From DAIDAN01 sp049303335 (GTDB lineage: Archaea > Aenigmatarchaeota > Aenigmatarchaeia > Aenigmatarchaeales > DAIDAN01), in the NCBI GenBank assembly GCA_049303335.1, contig JBAQNA010000041.1, forward strand, positions 1-26,731: a DNA stretch of 26,731 nucleotides, in the 5' to 3' direction. Positions 1 through 6,931 of this stretch are shown here, one piece after another. The position numbers and the translations under genes were made by a program. The notes beneath the pieces are model-generated. The model had not been told where the DNA came from, ran no database searches, and worked only from the letters and a program-made list of their open reading frames with translations. The stretch's first letter is position 1. Every line of letters begins with the position of its first letter.

Positions 1-156
1 CCCCTGCTTTGCGCGGTAGCCGACCGCGTGCGCCCTGTCCATGCGCGAAGGCTCGCCAACCCGCACGATAGTCGCCTGCTTGTTCCAGACTATCACGTTC
101 TTCTTGCGCTGCTTCTTGTCGTCAAACGTTTTTCGCAGATATTTGAATAATGACAT
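1..156 (-). CDS. rpl15e: Ribosomal protein L15e, N-terminal part (cut by window edge)
   Basis: This is the first 52 codons of large-subunit ribosomal protein L15e, starting with ATG at 156 and running off the left edge. The peptide shows the family pattern near its end: a Trp-Asn-Lys stretch, then IVRVGEPSRMDRAHAVGYRA and a KQG, matching the archaeal L15e signature (VR-x-x-x-P-T/S-R-x-DRAR-x-x-GYKAKQG). L15e is an rRNA-binding protein of archaeal and eukaryotic large subunits and has no bacterial counterpart, so it marks the host as archaeal. A GGTGCGATT stretch just before the ATG resembles the GGTGAT ribosome-binding site used elsewhere here. It is divergent from lemA across a 113-base spacer. 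The N-terminus is shorter than in many archaeal L15e proteins, which carry about 20 more residues before this motif. Confidence 0.9.
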   Translation of the reverse strand, partial: MSLFKYLRKTFDDKKQRKKNVIVWNKQATIVRVGEPSRMDRAHAVGYRAKQG

Positions 157-240
157 AATCGCACCATGATAATTCGTGAACTTATATTTTGCAGTAACGT
201 TTATAAGCTTTTAATCGCTTCCAGAATTTATTGTCGAATC

Positions 241-248
241 TTTAAATA
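241..248 (+). promoter_or_regulatory. TATA box for lemA
   Basis: The TTTAAATA at this site is centred about 25 bases before the lemA ATG. Archaeal transcription starts about 25-27 bases downstream of the TATA box, so the lemA message is probably leaderless or nearly so. A second AT-rich box, TTATAAGC near 202-209, lies upstream. It could serve lemA or, on the other strand, rpl15e. Confidence 0.5.
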
Positions 249-269
249 CGTCATCCTGCAATTGATATT

Positions 270-869
270 ATGTCAAAGGAAGAAAAGACATTTTTGCAGA
301 AATACAAGCTGCCGATTGCAGCCGGAGTAATTGTTCTTATAGTTCTCGGCGTGATAGCCGGCGCTTACAACAATTTCGTTTCCCTTGACCAGAACGTGAG
401 CGGCAAGTGGAGCGAGGTAAACAACCAGTACCAGCGCCAGTCCGACCTGATACCGAATCTTGTTTCCACCGTGAGCAGCGCCGTGAATGTTGAGGTAAAA
501 CTCTTAACAGACGTTACAACGGCGCGTTCGCAGTGGCAGACTTCCCAGAGCACATTTGACAAAGATGCTGCGGGAGTCCAGATGACCAACGGGATTAACG
601 CTCTTATTAAGGCCGTCTCAACTTCGGAAAATTATCCGGTTCTTCAGGCTAACAAGCAGTATGTCGCGCTCACCGATGAGCTCACGGGAACGCAGAACAG
701 GATTGCTGTCGCGCGCGGCAGGTACATTGATTCGTTGCAGTCTTACAACACCGCGATAAGGACTTTCCCGAGCAACATTTTCGCTGGCTGGTTCGGCTTC
801 GCGGGGAAGGAATATTATCAGGCGCAGAGCTTGGTGACGCCGCAGATTGGAACGGGACAGCTTCCATAA
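270..869 (+). CDS. lemA: LemA family membrane protein
   Basis: A 199-residue protein of the usual LemA length. It has a short basic cytosolic start, one membrane helix (about residues 14-34, IAAGVIVLIVLGVIAG) and then the coiled LemA domain with the family hallmark YNNFVSLDQNVSGKWSEVNN followed by YQRQSDLIPNLVSTV. The later part, NRIAVARGRYIDSLQSYNTA, and the closing PSNIFAGWFGF also match LemA. The biochemical role of LemA is unsettled; the domain forms a helical bundle outside the membrane. LemA genes are often next to TPM-domain genes. Here the TPM gene at 1710 lies 840 bases downstream, separated by an AT-rich orphan that may have been inserted. The ATG start is supported by a TATA box 25 bases upstream. 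Confidence 0.93.
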   Translation: MSKEEKTFLQKYKLPIAAGVIVLIVLGVIAGAYNNFVSLDQNVSGKWSEVNNQYQRQSDLIPNLVSTVSSAVNVEVKLLTDVTTARSQWQTSQSTFDKDAAGVQMTNGINALIKAVSTSENYPVLQANKQYVALTDELTGTQNRIAVARGRYIDSLQSYNTAIRTFPSNIFAGWFGFAGKEYYQAQSLVTPQIGTGQLP

Positions 870-1005
870 TCATCTGTTCCGTGAACGGATTGTCTTATCA
901 ATCTACATATTTCTAGAAAGGTTTGAACATCTGTTCCCGCGTCACACCTTCAAAAATTTGGCGTATTTATAATTTTTCACAGTAGTAGCTATAAGGGTTA
1001 TATTT

Positions 1006-1662
1006 ATGCCAGTGGCTAATCATGGAACGCCTTTTTTGGAAGATATTCTAAAGAATGGATATATCATATCGCCGGAAAGGGCGAAATATGAAAGGTATTT
1101 GGCAAGAATCGAAATAATATCAGATGCTTTAAGGAAAAAAGGAAAAGCAGACTTTAATGATGATAATGAATTGGTTGAATACATTAAAAGAACAAATCCC
1201 TTGGATATCTTGGTGGACGTCAACAAAATATCAGGCGAAGAAATGAGAAAAATTCTTGAATACCCGCAAGTAATCAGCTTTTTAGACCATGTTCGGAGCG
1301 TGGTATTTTTTAATCAGGCTCTAAAGGAAAAAAGGCTTGAAGGAATCCTAAAGGAAGAAGACTTTATTTTCACAGCCAAGAAACCGGATTATTCATTGTT
1401 TTATACCATTAAGTCCGGCAGTTCTAAGGGAATCTTGCAATTTGAAATGCCAAATAATAAAATATATGAGGAAGGAGACTGGTTTTTCAAGACGTTGGGA
1501 AAAATCGACTTAAAAGAAGAAACCGAAATAAAAACCATTTATACAATAGGAAATCTTGAATATGTTAGAGGTTTAATAGAAAAATTTGGATACAATAAAG
1601 ACGTTAAAATCAGGCAATTACCAGAAGATAAAAGTCAGGTGCGCATTAGCCATCTTTACTGA
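1006..1662 (+). CDS. Hypothetical protein, AT-rich; N-terminal HGT motif
   Basis: A 218-residue soluble protein that I do not recognise as a family. It is rich in Lys, Glu and Ile, and visibly more AT-rich than the genes on both sides, which suggests recent acquisition. There are no signal or membrane segments. The start NHGTPFLEDILKNGYIISPE resembles the opening strand-helix of ADP-ribosyltransferase-fold proteins, where an H-G-T triad is followed by a helix and a 'G-I-x-P/S' turn. Without a structural comparison that is only a hint, and I see no clear later catalytic Glu motif. A TATA-like TATTTATAAT (963-972) precedes the ATG by about 35-40 bases. The gene separates lemA from the TPM-domain gene. 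Confidence 0.7.
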   Translation: MPVANHGTPFLEDILKNGYIISPERAKYERYLARIEIISDALRKKGKADFNDDNELVEYIKRTNPLDILVDVNKISGEEMRKILEYPQVISFLDHVRSVVFFNQALKEKRLEGILKEEDFIFTAKKPDYSLFYTIKSGSSKGILQFEMPNNKIYEEGDWFFKTLGKIDLKEETEIKTIYTIGNLEYVRGLIEKFGYNKDVKIRQLPEDKSQVRISHLY

Positions 1663-1709
1663 GAAGCGTTTTTATAACAGTCAAACCAAATTAATACCGG
1701 CTGTTTATT

Positions 1710-2540
1710 ATGAAAACCATTTTTGCCGCGATCTTTGTTTTTATTCTTTTATCCGCATTCTCTTCCGCGCAGGGATTTCCGCAATGGCAGGACAAGTATG
1801 TGAATGATTTCGCGGGATTTCTCGATTCCACAAGCGTTTCGCAGCTGCGCGGCTTGCTGTCGGCTGTGGAGCAGAACACGACAGCGGAAGTTGTTGTAGT
1901 GACTGTACAGACAACCGCGCCGGAGACGCCGTCGCAATACAGGACGGAACTTTTCAACAAATGGAAAATTGGAAAAGCCGCGAACGACAACGGCTTGCTG
2001 ATTCTTTATGCCGTCAAGGAAAAGCGAATTGAAGTCGAGGTCGGATACGGGCTGGAGGGGATTTTGCCCGACTCGAAAGTGGGAAGCATACTGGACGAAT
2101 TTTACGTGCCGAACCGCGATTCAAACCGGACCGTTCTCGGAATCGTGTTCGCGACGCAGGAATTTGCGCGGATTATTAACGCGAACGCCGACGAGGTTCG
2201 CGCGGGGAACGCTGGAAGACAATTCAGTGGCGATATTTCCAGTCTGATTATTGACAATCTCCCGTTCATCATATTTGCGGCTGTTTTGATGTTTTCCATA
2301 ATCCCGTCGCTTTCAATTATTCCGCCGAAATGCAAGGAATGCGGGAAACGGATGAAATTCCAGAAGACAGAAGGAGACTATGACATTTACAAATGCGAGA
2401 ACGGGCACTTGCTGAAAAAGAGAAAACGAAGATACGGCAATGCTGTTGTTTTAGGCGGATTCGGTGGGGGAGGCGGAGGATTCGGAGGAGGTGGCGGATT
2501 CGGCGGCGGGGGAAGCGGTGGAGGAGGAGCAGGGAGGTAA
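1710..2540 (+). CDS. TPM-domain membrane protein with zinc ribbon and Gly-rich tail
   Basis: A 276-residue protein with a cleavable-looking signal peptide (about 1-21, ending SSAQG) and a TPM domain (about 24-165) carrying the typical FAGFLDSTSVSQLRGLL, TAEVVVVTVQT, NDNGLLILYAVKEKRIEVE and VGYGLEGILPD blocks. A membrane helix follows (about 185-206). Next is a cytosolic zinc ribbon built on Cys208, Cys211, Cys229 and probably His233, a basic stretch, and a tail made almost entirely of Gly with a few Phe. YgcG-type TPM proteins usually end in a similar Gly-rich tail after the helix; the ribbon between helix and tail is less common. TPM domains occur with LemA and in photosystem-assembly and membrane-protein quality-control contexts; the archaeal role is unknown. 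A TTTTTATAAC box (1669-1678) precedes the ATG. Confidence 0.9.
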   Translation: MKTIFAAIFVFILLSAFSSAQGFPQWQDKYVNDFAGFLDSTSVSQLRGLLSAVEQNTTAEVVVVTVQTTAPETPSQYRTELFNKWKIGKAANDNGLLILYAVKEKRIEVEVGYGLEGILPDSKVGSILDEFYVPNRDSNRTVLGIVFATQEFARIINANADEVRAGNAGRQFSGDISSLIIDNLPFIIFAAVLMFSIIPSLSIIPPKCKECGKRMKFQKTEGDYDIYKCENGHLLKKRKRRYGNAVVLGGFGGGGGGFGGGGGFGGGGSGGGGAGR

Positions 2541-2576
2541 TGCAATCTTTTAAGTTTTGACTTCTATTATAAACGC

Positions 2577-3236
2577 ATGAAAAATGTGAATACGGACGGC
2601 GGCAGGAAAGAGCGCGCGGGAATTCCCGAGGTTGTTTTTTCGAAGTTCAAGGACAATGACAGCCTGATAAATGCTGTTGAAAACCTTCTGAAAACTAATG
2701 GAAAGGTTCTTGTCACGAAATGCTCCGCTGAACAAATATTGTTGCTGGAAGAAAAATTCAGGGGAAAAATAAAAAGCGACAGGACCGCGGGAATATGCGT
2801 TGTAGGCGAGACTGACGCAATCCATAATGCCGGCTCGATTGCAGTCGTGTCCGCGGGCTCGTCGGATTATTTTGTCGCGGAGGAGGCGGCGCTTTCCGCG
2901 GAATTTCTCGGGCTGGAAGTTTTTCGCCATTATGACTGCGGCGTCGCCGGAATTCACAGGACGGAAAGCGCGTTGGAAGCGATAAGAAAGGCGGACGTTG
3001 TGATAGTTGTCGCGGGAATGGAGGGCGCGCTTCCCTCGGTAATAGGCGGGCTTGTGAAGCAGCCCGTCATAGCGGTGCCAACGTCGGTTGGCTACGGCAC
3101 GGGAATGGGCGGTTTGTCCGCGCTGATGTCGATGCTCAATTCCTGCTCGCCTGGAATAGCTGTCGTAAATATCGACAACGGTTTCGGCGCCGCCGCGCTT
3201 GCGTACAAGATGATAAGCTGGCTGAAAAAGAAATAG
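2577..3236 (+). CDS. larB: LarB, pyridinium-3,5-biscarboxylate mononucleotide synthase
   Basis: LarB carboxylates and hydrolyses nicotinic acid adenine dinucleotide, the first step in making the nickel-pincer nucleotide cofactor of lactate racemase-type enzymes. The 219 residues are related to PurE (AIR carboxylase). They show the N-terminal R-x-x-R-x-G-x-PEV motif (RKERAGIPEVVF), the central DCGVAGIHR, then AGMEGALPSVIGGLV, PTSVGYGTGMGGLSALMSML and the C-terminal NSCSPGIAVVNIDNGFGA. Cys190 in that last block lies where characterised LarB proteins have their substrate-bound cysteine (position judged from the C-terminus). The protein is slightly shorter than typical LarB (about 245) at the N-terminus. 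larC follows 24 bases downstream, so the two probably form an operon. No larE or larA is in the window. Confidence 0.93.
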   Translation: MKNVNTDGGRKERAGIPEVVFSKFKDNDSLINAVENLLKTNGKVLVTKCSAEQILLLEEKFRGKIKSDRTAGICVVGETDAIHNAGSIAVVSAGSSDYFVAEEAALSAEFLGLEVFRHYDCGVAGIHRTESALEAIRKADVVIVVAGMEGALPSVIGGLVKQPVIAVPTSVGYGTGMGGLSALMSMLNSCSPGIAVVNIDNGFGAAALAYKMISWLKKK

Positions 3237-3260
3237 CGATATGAGGCAGGTGATAAAAAT

Positions 3261-4451
3261 ATGAGAGCGATTGTTTTCAACCCGTTTTCCGGAGCGTCCG
3301 GCGACATGATAATCGGAAGCCTTGTCGACTTGGGAGCGGACGCGAGCGCGGTGAAAAGCGCGATGGAATTGTCCGCGAAAGTTTCCGTAAGGATGGAAAA
3401 AACAAAACGAAAGGGCATCGGCGCGACAATCGCGGTTGTGGAAACAAAAAACGAGGGAAGCAGAAGCTACGCGGAAATTGTTGCGCATATAGAATCGCTC
3501 AATCTGGATCAGGAAATAAAAAAGGACGCGCTTGCGATTTTCAGGATAATGGCGGAAGCGGAATCAAAAGTTCACGGCGAAGGGTTGGAGCACCTTCATT
3601 TTCACGAGCTTGGGCAGGAGGACGCGATAGCGGACGTGATAGGTGCGTGCGCTGCATTTCACAGTCTCGACTCCCGCAGCTGCAAGATATTCTGCGCTCC
3701 GATTGCGGTCGGCTCCGGATATGTGGAGATGGAACACGGAAAATTTCCCGTTCCAGCGCCGGCTACGCTTGAAATCCTGAAATCCTCAAAATTGATTTGG
3801 CATTCGGGGCCGGTGGAGCACGAGCTGCTCACGCCGACGGGCGCGGCGATTCTTGCGCATTTTGCGGAGCAGGCGAAATCGATTCCGCAGATGGCGATAA
3901 GTAAGATAGGATATGGCGCGGGAAGCAAGGACTTCGAAATACCGAACGTGCTTCGCGTTATGGAAGGCGAGACGGATGAAGCGCTGATAGAGGACGACAT
4001 TGAAGTGCTTGAGACGAACGTGGACAACGTTACCGGCGAGGTTCTGGGAAACCTTATCGAAAATCTTCTCGCTGCGGGAGCGAAGGATGTTTGCGTGATA
4101 CCCGCGACCATGAAAAAAAGCAGGAGCGGCCACATCATTCAAGTAATTACGAAACCGGAAAATTCTGAAATGCTTTCGCGAAAAATAATCGAGGAGACGG
4201 GCAGCCTCGGCGTGAGGGTGATTCCCGTAAAACACAGGCTGATAGCCGCGCGGCAGATGGATTCCGCAAAAATAATCGTGAAAGGAATGGAGCATCATGT
4301 GCCTGTCAAAATCGCGCGCGACGCAAGCGGCGTCCTGCTTAACATTTCCGCGGAATTCGAGGACTGCAAAAAAATAGCCAACGCCGCGGGAATTCCAGTA
4401 AAAGAAGTCATTCGCATCGCGGAGGAGGAGGCAAGAAAAATATTTGTTTGA
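3261..4451 (+). CDS. larC: LarC, nickel-pincer cofactor nickel-insertion enzyme
   Basis: LarC is the CTP-dependent cyclometallase that inserts nickel into the bis-thiocarboxylated pyridinium nucleotide made by LarB and LarE. The 396-residue product is full length and uninterrupted. It opens with FNPFSGASGDMIIGSLVDLG (about 7-26) and has the His-rich HLHFHELGQEDAIADVIG (111-128), which likely handles nickel. It continues with AHGKFPVPAPAT-like sequence, ELLTPTGAAILAHF and the C-terminal ETNVDNVTGEVLGNLIE and MKKSRSGHIIQVI blocks. Unlike the Lactobacillus gene, no frameshift splits it. The start is set by an AGGTGAT ribosome-binding site six bases before the ATG. It lies 24 bases after larB. 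The sulfur-transfer enzyme LarE and any client enzyme must be encoded elsewhere, if present. Confidence 0.94.
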   Translation: MRAIVFNPFSGASGDMIIGSLVDLGADASAVKSAMELSAKVSVRMEKTKRKGIGATIAVVETKNEGSRSYAEIVAHIESLNLDQEIKKDALAIFRIMAEAESKVHGEGLEHLHFHELGQEDAIADVIGACAAFHSLDSRSCKIFCAPIAVGSGYVEMEHGKFPVPAPATLEILKSSKLIWHSGPVEHELLTPTGAAILAHFAEQAKSIPQMAISKIGYGAGSKDFEIPNVLRVMEGETDEALIEDDIEVLETNVDNVTGEVLGNLIENLLAAGAKDVCVIPATMKKSRSGHIIQVITKPENSEMLSRKIIEETGSLGVRVIPVKHRLIAARQMDSAKIIVKGMEHHVPVKIARDASGVLLNISAEFEDCKKIANAAGIPVKEVIRIAEEEARKIFV

Positions 4452-4550
4452 GCCGAGATTTAGTGAAGCAATATTGATGAAGATGCGGGTATTAATGGAA
4501 AATAAATCTTAGAAATAATTAGGAATGTATCGGAATCACAGACTCTGATT

Positions 4551-4760
4551 TTACTCCCCCCTTCTCTTCGGGAGTTTTCTCTTTACGGTCAGCGGAATCA
4601 CGAAAGCGTCGTATTCCATTTTTGCGAGCGCGAGCGGAGTCATTTTTTCCTGCCCATCCATTTTCAGAAGGAATGGCGCACCCATCGAGATCTGCAGGGC
4701 GCGCGCGCCGATTATTCTCGCAACCTCGAAACGCGTGTAATCGTTTTTTCCTGTTATCAT
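4551..4760 (-). CDS. rpoK: RNA polymerase subunit K (Rpo6/Rpb6)
   Basis: A 69-residue homologue of eukaryotic Rpb6 and bacterial omega, which latches the largest polymerase subunit during assembly. The sequence YTRFEVARIIGARALQISMG followed by AP is a near-exact match to the archaeal RpoK signature. It ends with the expected VIPLTVKRKLPKRRG, equivalent to the 'I-P-I-T-V-x-R-x-LP' close. The length is typical of the minimal archaeal form, with no acidic N-terminal extension. It stands alone on the minus strand between larC (convergent) and trxB (same strand, 78 bases upstream). Confidence 0.95.
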   Translation of the reverse strand: MITGKNDYTRFEVARIIGARALQISMGAPFLLKMDGQEKMTPLALAKMEYDAFVIPLTVKRKLPKRRGE

Positions 4761-4838
4761 AATCAGAACACCGGAAGATTTTAAGCAGTATAATAGATAC
4801 GGAAAACTCTATTTAAGCTTTGCGGTTTGCGCGGCTTT

Positions 4839-5780
4839 TCACTTTCTCGTTCCGAGCCATTTCTTTATCGAGAACGCGGCAACCGCGCCGTCGGCGCAAG
4901 CGGTTATTATCTGCTTCAGCGGGTTGTCGCAGATGTCGCCCGCCGCGAAAATTCCGGGAACGTTCGTCATCTGGCTCTTGTCCGTTGTTATGAACCCGTT
5001 TTCTGTCACGTTTACCCCGACTTTTTTCGCAATCTCGACCGCCGGCACCTCGCCTATCGCAACAAAGACACCGCTCACGGGAATTTCCTTTCCGTTGTCA
5101 AGAATAATTTTCTCAACCATTTTGTCTCCTGCGATTTCCGCGACCGTCCGTTCAAGCTCGAATTTTATCCCGATGTTTTTCGCCTTCTCGACGTAAACTT
5201 CCGCGGCGCGGAACTCGTTCCTGCGATGGACGAGCGTTACATCGCAGCCGAGCTCTTTCAGGAAGATGGCCGCAACGAGCGCGGAATCGCCGCCACCAAT
5301 TACCGCGACTTTCCTGCCCTTGAAGAAGAAGCCGTCGCACGTCGCGCAGTAGCTCACGCCTTTTCCAAAAAATTCGGATTCGCCTTTCACCTCCGCTTTC
5401 CTGTGCTTCGCGCCGGTCGCGATGACAACCGTCTTTCCCTTGTAAGAATTTTTTTCAGAAACAACAACAAAAACATTTCCTTCAACTTTAATGTCGCCGA
5501 CCTTCTCATACCTGATTTCAACGTCAAACTTTTTCGCGTGCTCCATCATTCTTTTTGTGAGCTCCGCACCCGTCACGTCCTGAATCCCGATGTAGTTGTC
5601 AACAAAAGGCGTTATATCGACTTGAGACGGCTGCTCCGGATTTGTCAGGATAATGCAGGAAGAGCCGTATCTTCGCAGATACAGCCCCGCGTTCAATCCC
5701 GCGGGACCCGCGCCTATTATGATTGAATCGTAGACCCCGTCCTTCACTTCCTGTTTCTTGATTTCTATTTTTGTTCCCAT
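4839..5780 (-). CDS. trxB: Thioredoxin-disulfide reductase
   Basis: A 313-residue low-molecular-weight thioredoxin reductase that passes electrons from NAD(P)H through FAD to thioredoxin. Visible motifs are the FAD-binding GAGPAG (about 23-28), the ATGAKHRK block, the redox-active CATC (145-148) in GVSYCATCDGFF, the NAD(P)H-binding GGGDSA (162-167), and HRRNEFRA, whose Arg residues resemble the NADPH-specific HRRxxxRA pattern. The C-terminal FAD motif is FAAGDICDNPLKQIITACAD. I chose ATG at 5780 over an in-frame TTG at 5789 because GGTTGAT, the local ribosome-binding pattern, lies just before 5780. A TATA element at about 5818-5827 would start the transcript near 5795. It is divergent from the DUF2064-deaminase gene, with overlapping promoters. 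Confidence 0.95.
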   Translation of the reverse strand: MGTKIEIKKQEVKDGVYDSIIIGAGPAGLNAGLYLRRYGSSCIILTNPEQPSQVDITPFVDNYIGIQDVTGAELTKRMMEHAKKFDVEIRYEKVGDIKVEGNVFVVVSEKNSYKGKTVVIATGAKHRKAEVKGESEFFGKGVSYCATCDGFFFKGRKVAVIGGGDSALVAAIFLKELGCDVTLVHRRNEFRAAEVYVEKAKNIGIKFELERTVAEIAGDKMVEKIILDNGKEIPVSGVFVAIGEVPAVEIAKKVGVNVTENGFITTDKSQMTNVPGIFAAGDICDNPLKQIITACADGAVAAFSIKKWLGTRK

Positions 5781-5807
5781 AAGAATCAACCATTATTAGT
5801 TACATAT

Positions 5808-5827
5808 GAACTTAAATCTTTTAAATA
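5808..5827. promoter_or_regulatory. Overlapping divergent promoters (trxB and the DUF2064-deaminase gene)
   Basis: The 60-base spacer holds two adjacent AT-rich boxes. Read leftward, CTATTTAAAAG (5817-5827) sits about 27 bases before a trxB start site near 5795. Read rightward, CTTAAATC (5810-5817) sits about 27 bases before the ATG at 5841, predicting a leaderless message. Factors binding one box would probably occlude the other. Confidence 0.4.
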
Positions 5828-5840
5828 GAATAAAAATCGT

Positions 5841-6923
5841 ATGAGGGATAATGAATCGATAATCATCATGTCCAAATATCCAACTCCTGGAAATTCAAAA
5901 ACAAGATTAGGGAGGTATATAGGATATGAAAAGAGTGCAAGAATCGCCAAATCCTTGCTTGATGATACCTTGGATATAAGCCGAATGTATACTGATAGTG
6001 TTTATATTTCCTGCCCGAAAAAAGATGAAAAGCTTTTTGAAGAGAACTATCCTGATATAGATTTGCTTTCTTCACAAAAGTCTTCTGGGTGCATGCATGA
6101 TTCTGTTATAAGTTTGGAAACAGTCTTTAATGAAACATTGTCAAACAAAGCAGCAATTATTTCTCCTGATACTCCAGCATTTGATACTTCTTTCTTCAGC
6201 AAGGTTTTTGAAGAATTGGATAAAAATAGATATGTTGCAGGGTTCAACCGCGACAAGAAACCATATATGCTTGGATTAAATAAGAAATTCGCTGAATCGA
6301 GACAAAAAGATTTGTTAAAGAATTTGCCAAATAATTTTACTAATATTATAGCCAATTCTGCATATTATCTTTTCAGAAGACCCTTTTTCAAAGTTTATAG
6401 AGAAAAAGAAACGATAGATATAGATACATGCAGGGATTTGGCTGATGTTGCTCAAAAAATGCATACGAATTATAAAAGGACAGGTTATACCATCTCTGAA
6501 TATACAAAGTCAGAAGATTTTGCTTTTGATTTATGCGGCGGCATAGCAAAAGAGTGCGGCTTCATTTCTTCAAACATGCCTGTAAGTGCATTGGCAATAA
6601 AAGACAATGAGATAGTTTCTTCAGGACACAGGTTTGAAACAGGTTTTGGAAAGCATGCAGAACATTGTATGATAGAAAAAGCTGAAAATAATCTAAAAAA
6701 TTCAGCTGTTTTTGTAACATTAGAACCATGCACGAATAGGATTGCGAATTTAATGAAAGGATGTGCTCATAAATTGGCTGAATCTGGTGTGAAAAAGGTA
6801 ATTTTTGGAAAGTATGACATGAATCCTAAAACCAAGGGAGTTGAAGAGCTTGAGCAATTAGACATTGAGTGTTTTCATTTGCCTGTTTTTGAAAGCAGAA
6901 TAAATCATTATGTGTCTTTCTGA
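5841..6923 (+). CDS. Fusion: DUF2064-type (GT-A) glycosyl/nucleotidyl-transferase plus RibD-like deaminase
   Basis: A 360-residue two-domain protein. Residues about 1-205 match the TIGR04282/DUF2064 GT-A-fold family: SKYPTPGNSKTRLGRYIG (11-28) is its nucleotide-binding start (family pattern FxKxPxPGxxKTRL). SPDTPAF (109-115) sits where the family has its metal-binding GxDxP, and AGFNRDKKPYMLGLN matches the 'DGGYxLxGL' region. Residues about 225-360 form a cytidine-deaminase-like zinc domain closest in pattern to RibD: HAE (272-274), TLEPC (293-297) and a second Cys308, then VKKVIFGKYDMNPKTKG, which mirrors the RibD 'DPNP' segment. The Cys-Cys spacing is two residues longer than in RibD. I do not know this fusion as a described enzyme. 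The gene is far more AT-rich than its neighbours, suggesting transfer. Confidence 0.85.
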   Translation: MRDNESIIIMSKYPTPGNSKTRLGRYIGYEKSARIAKSLLDDTLDISRMYTDSVYISCPKKDEKLFEENYPDIDLLSSQKSSGCMHDSVISLETVFNETLSNKAAIISPDTPAFDTSFFSKVFEELDKNRYVAGFNRDKKPYMLGLNKKFAESRQKDLLKNLPNNFTNIIANSAYYLFRRPFFKVYREKETIDIDTCRDLADVAQKMHTNYKRTGYTISEYTKSEDFAFDLCGGIAKECGFISSNMPVSALAIKDNEIVSSGHRFETGFGKHAEHCMIEKAENNLKNSAVFVTLEPCTNRIANLMKGCAHKLAESGVKKVIFGKYDMNPKTKGVEELEQLDIECFHLPVFESRINHYVSF

Positions 6924-6931
6924 AAAACATT

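Noticed and set aside
2457..2537. GGN-rich DNA at the end of the TPM gene, considered as a tandem repeat or CRISPR-like array
   Set aside because: It encodes the Gly-rich tail typical of TPM proteins, with irregular units and no spacers.
2550..3488. 312-codon open frame opposite larB and larC
   Set aside because: It spans two well-supported genes and their spacer on the other strand, and shows no domain signal.
4827..5726. 299-codon open frame opposite trxB
   Set aside because: It is an antisense shadow of the GC-rich trxB gene, with composition biased to Arg/His/Phe and no recognisable motif.
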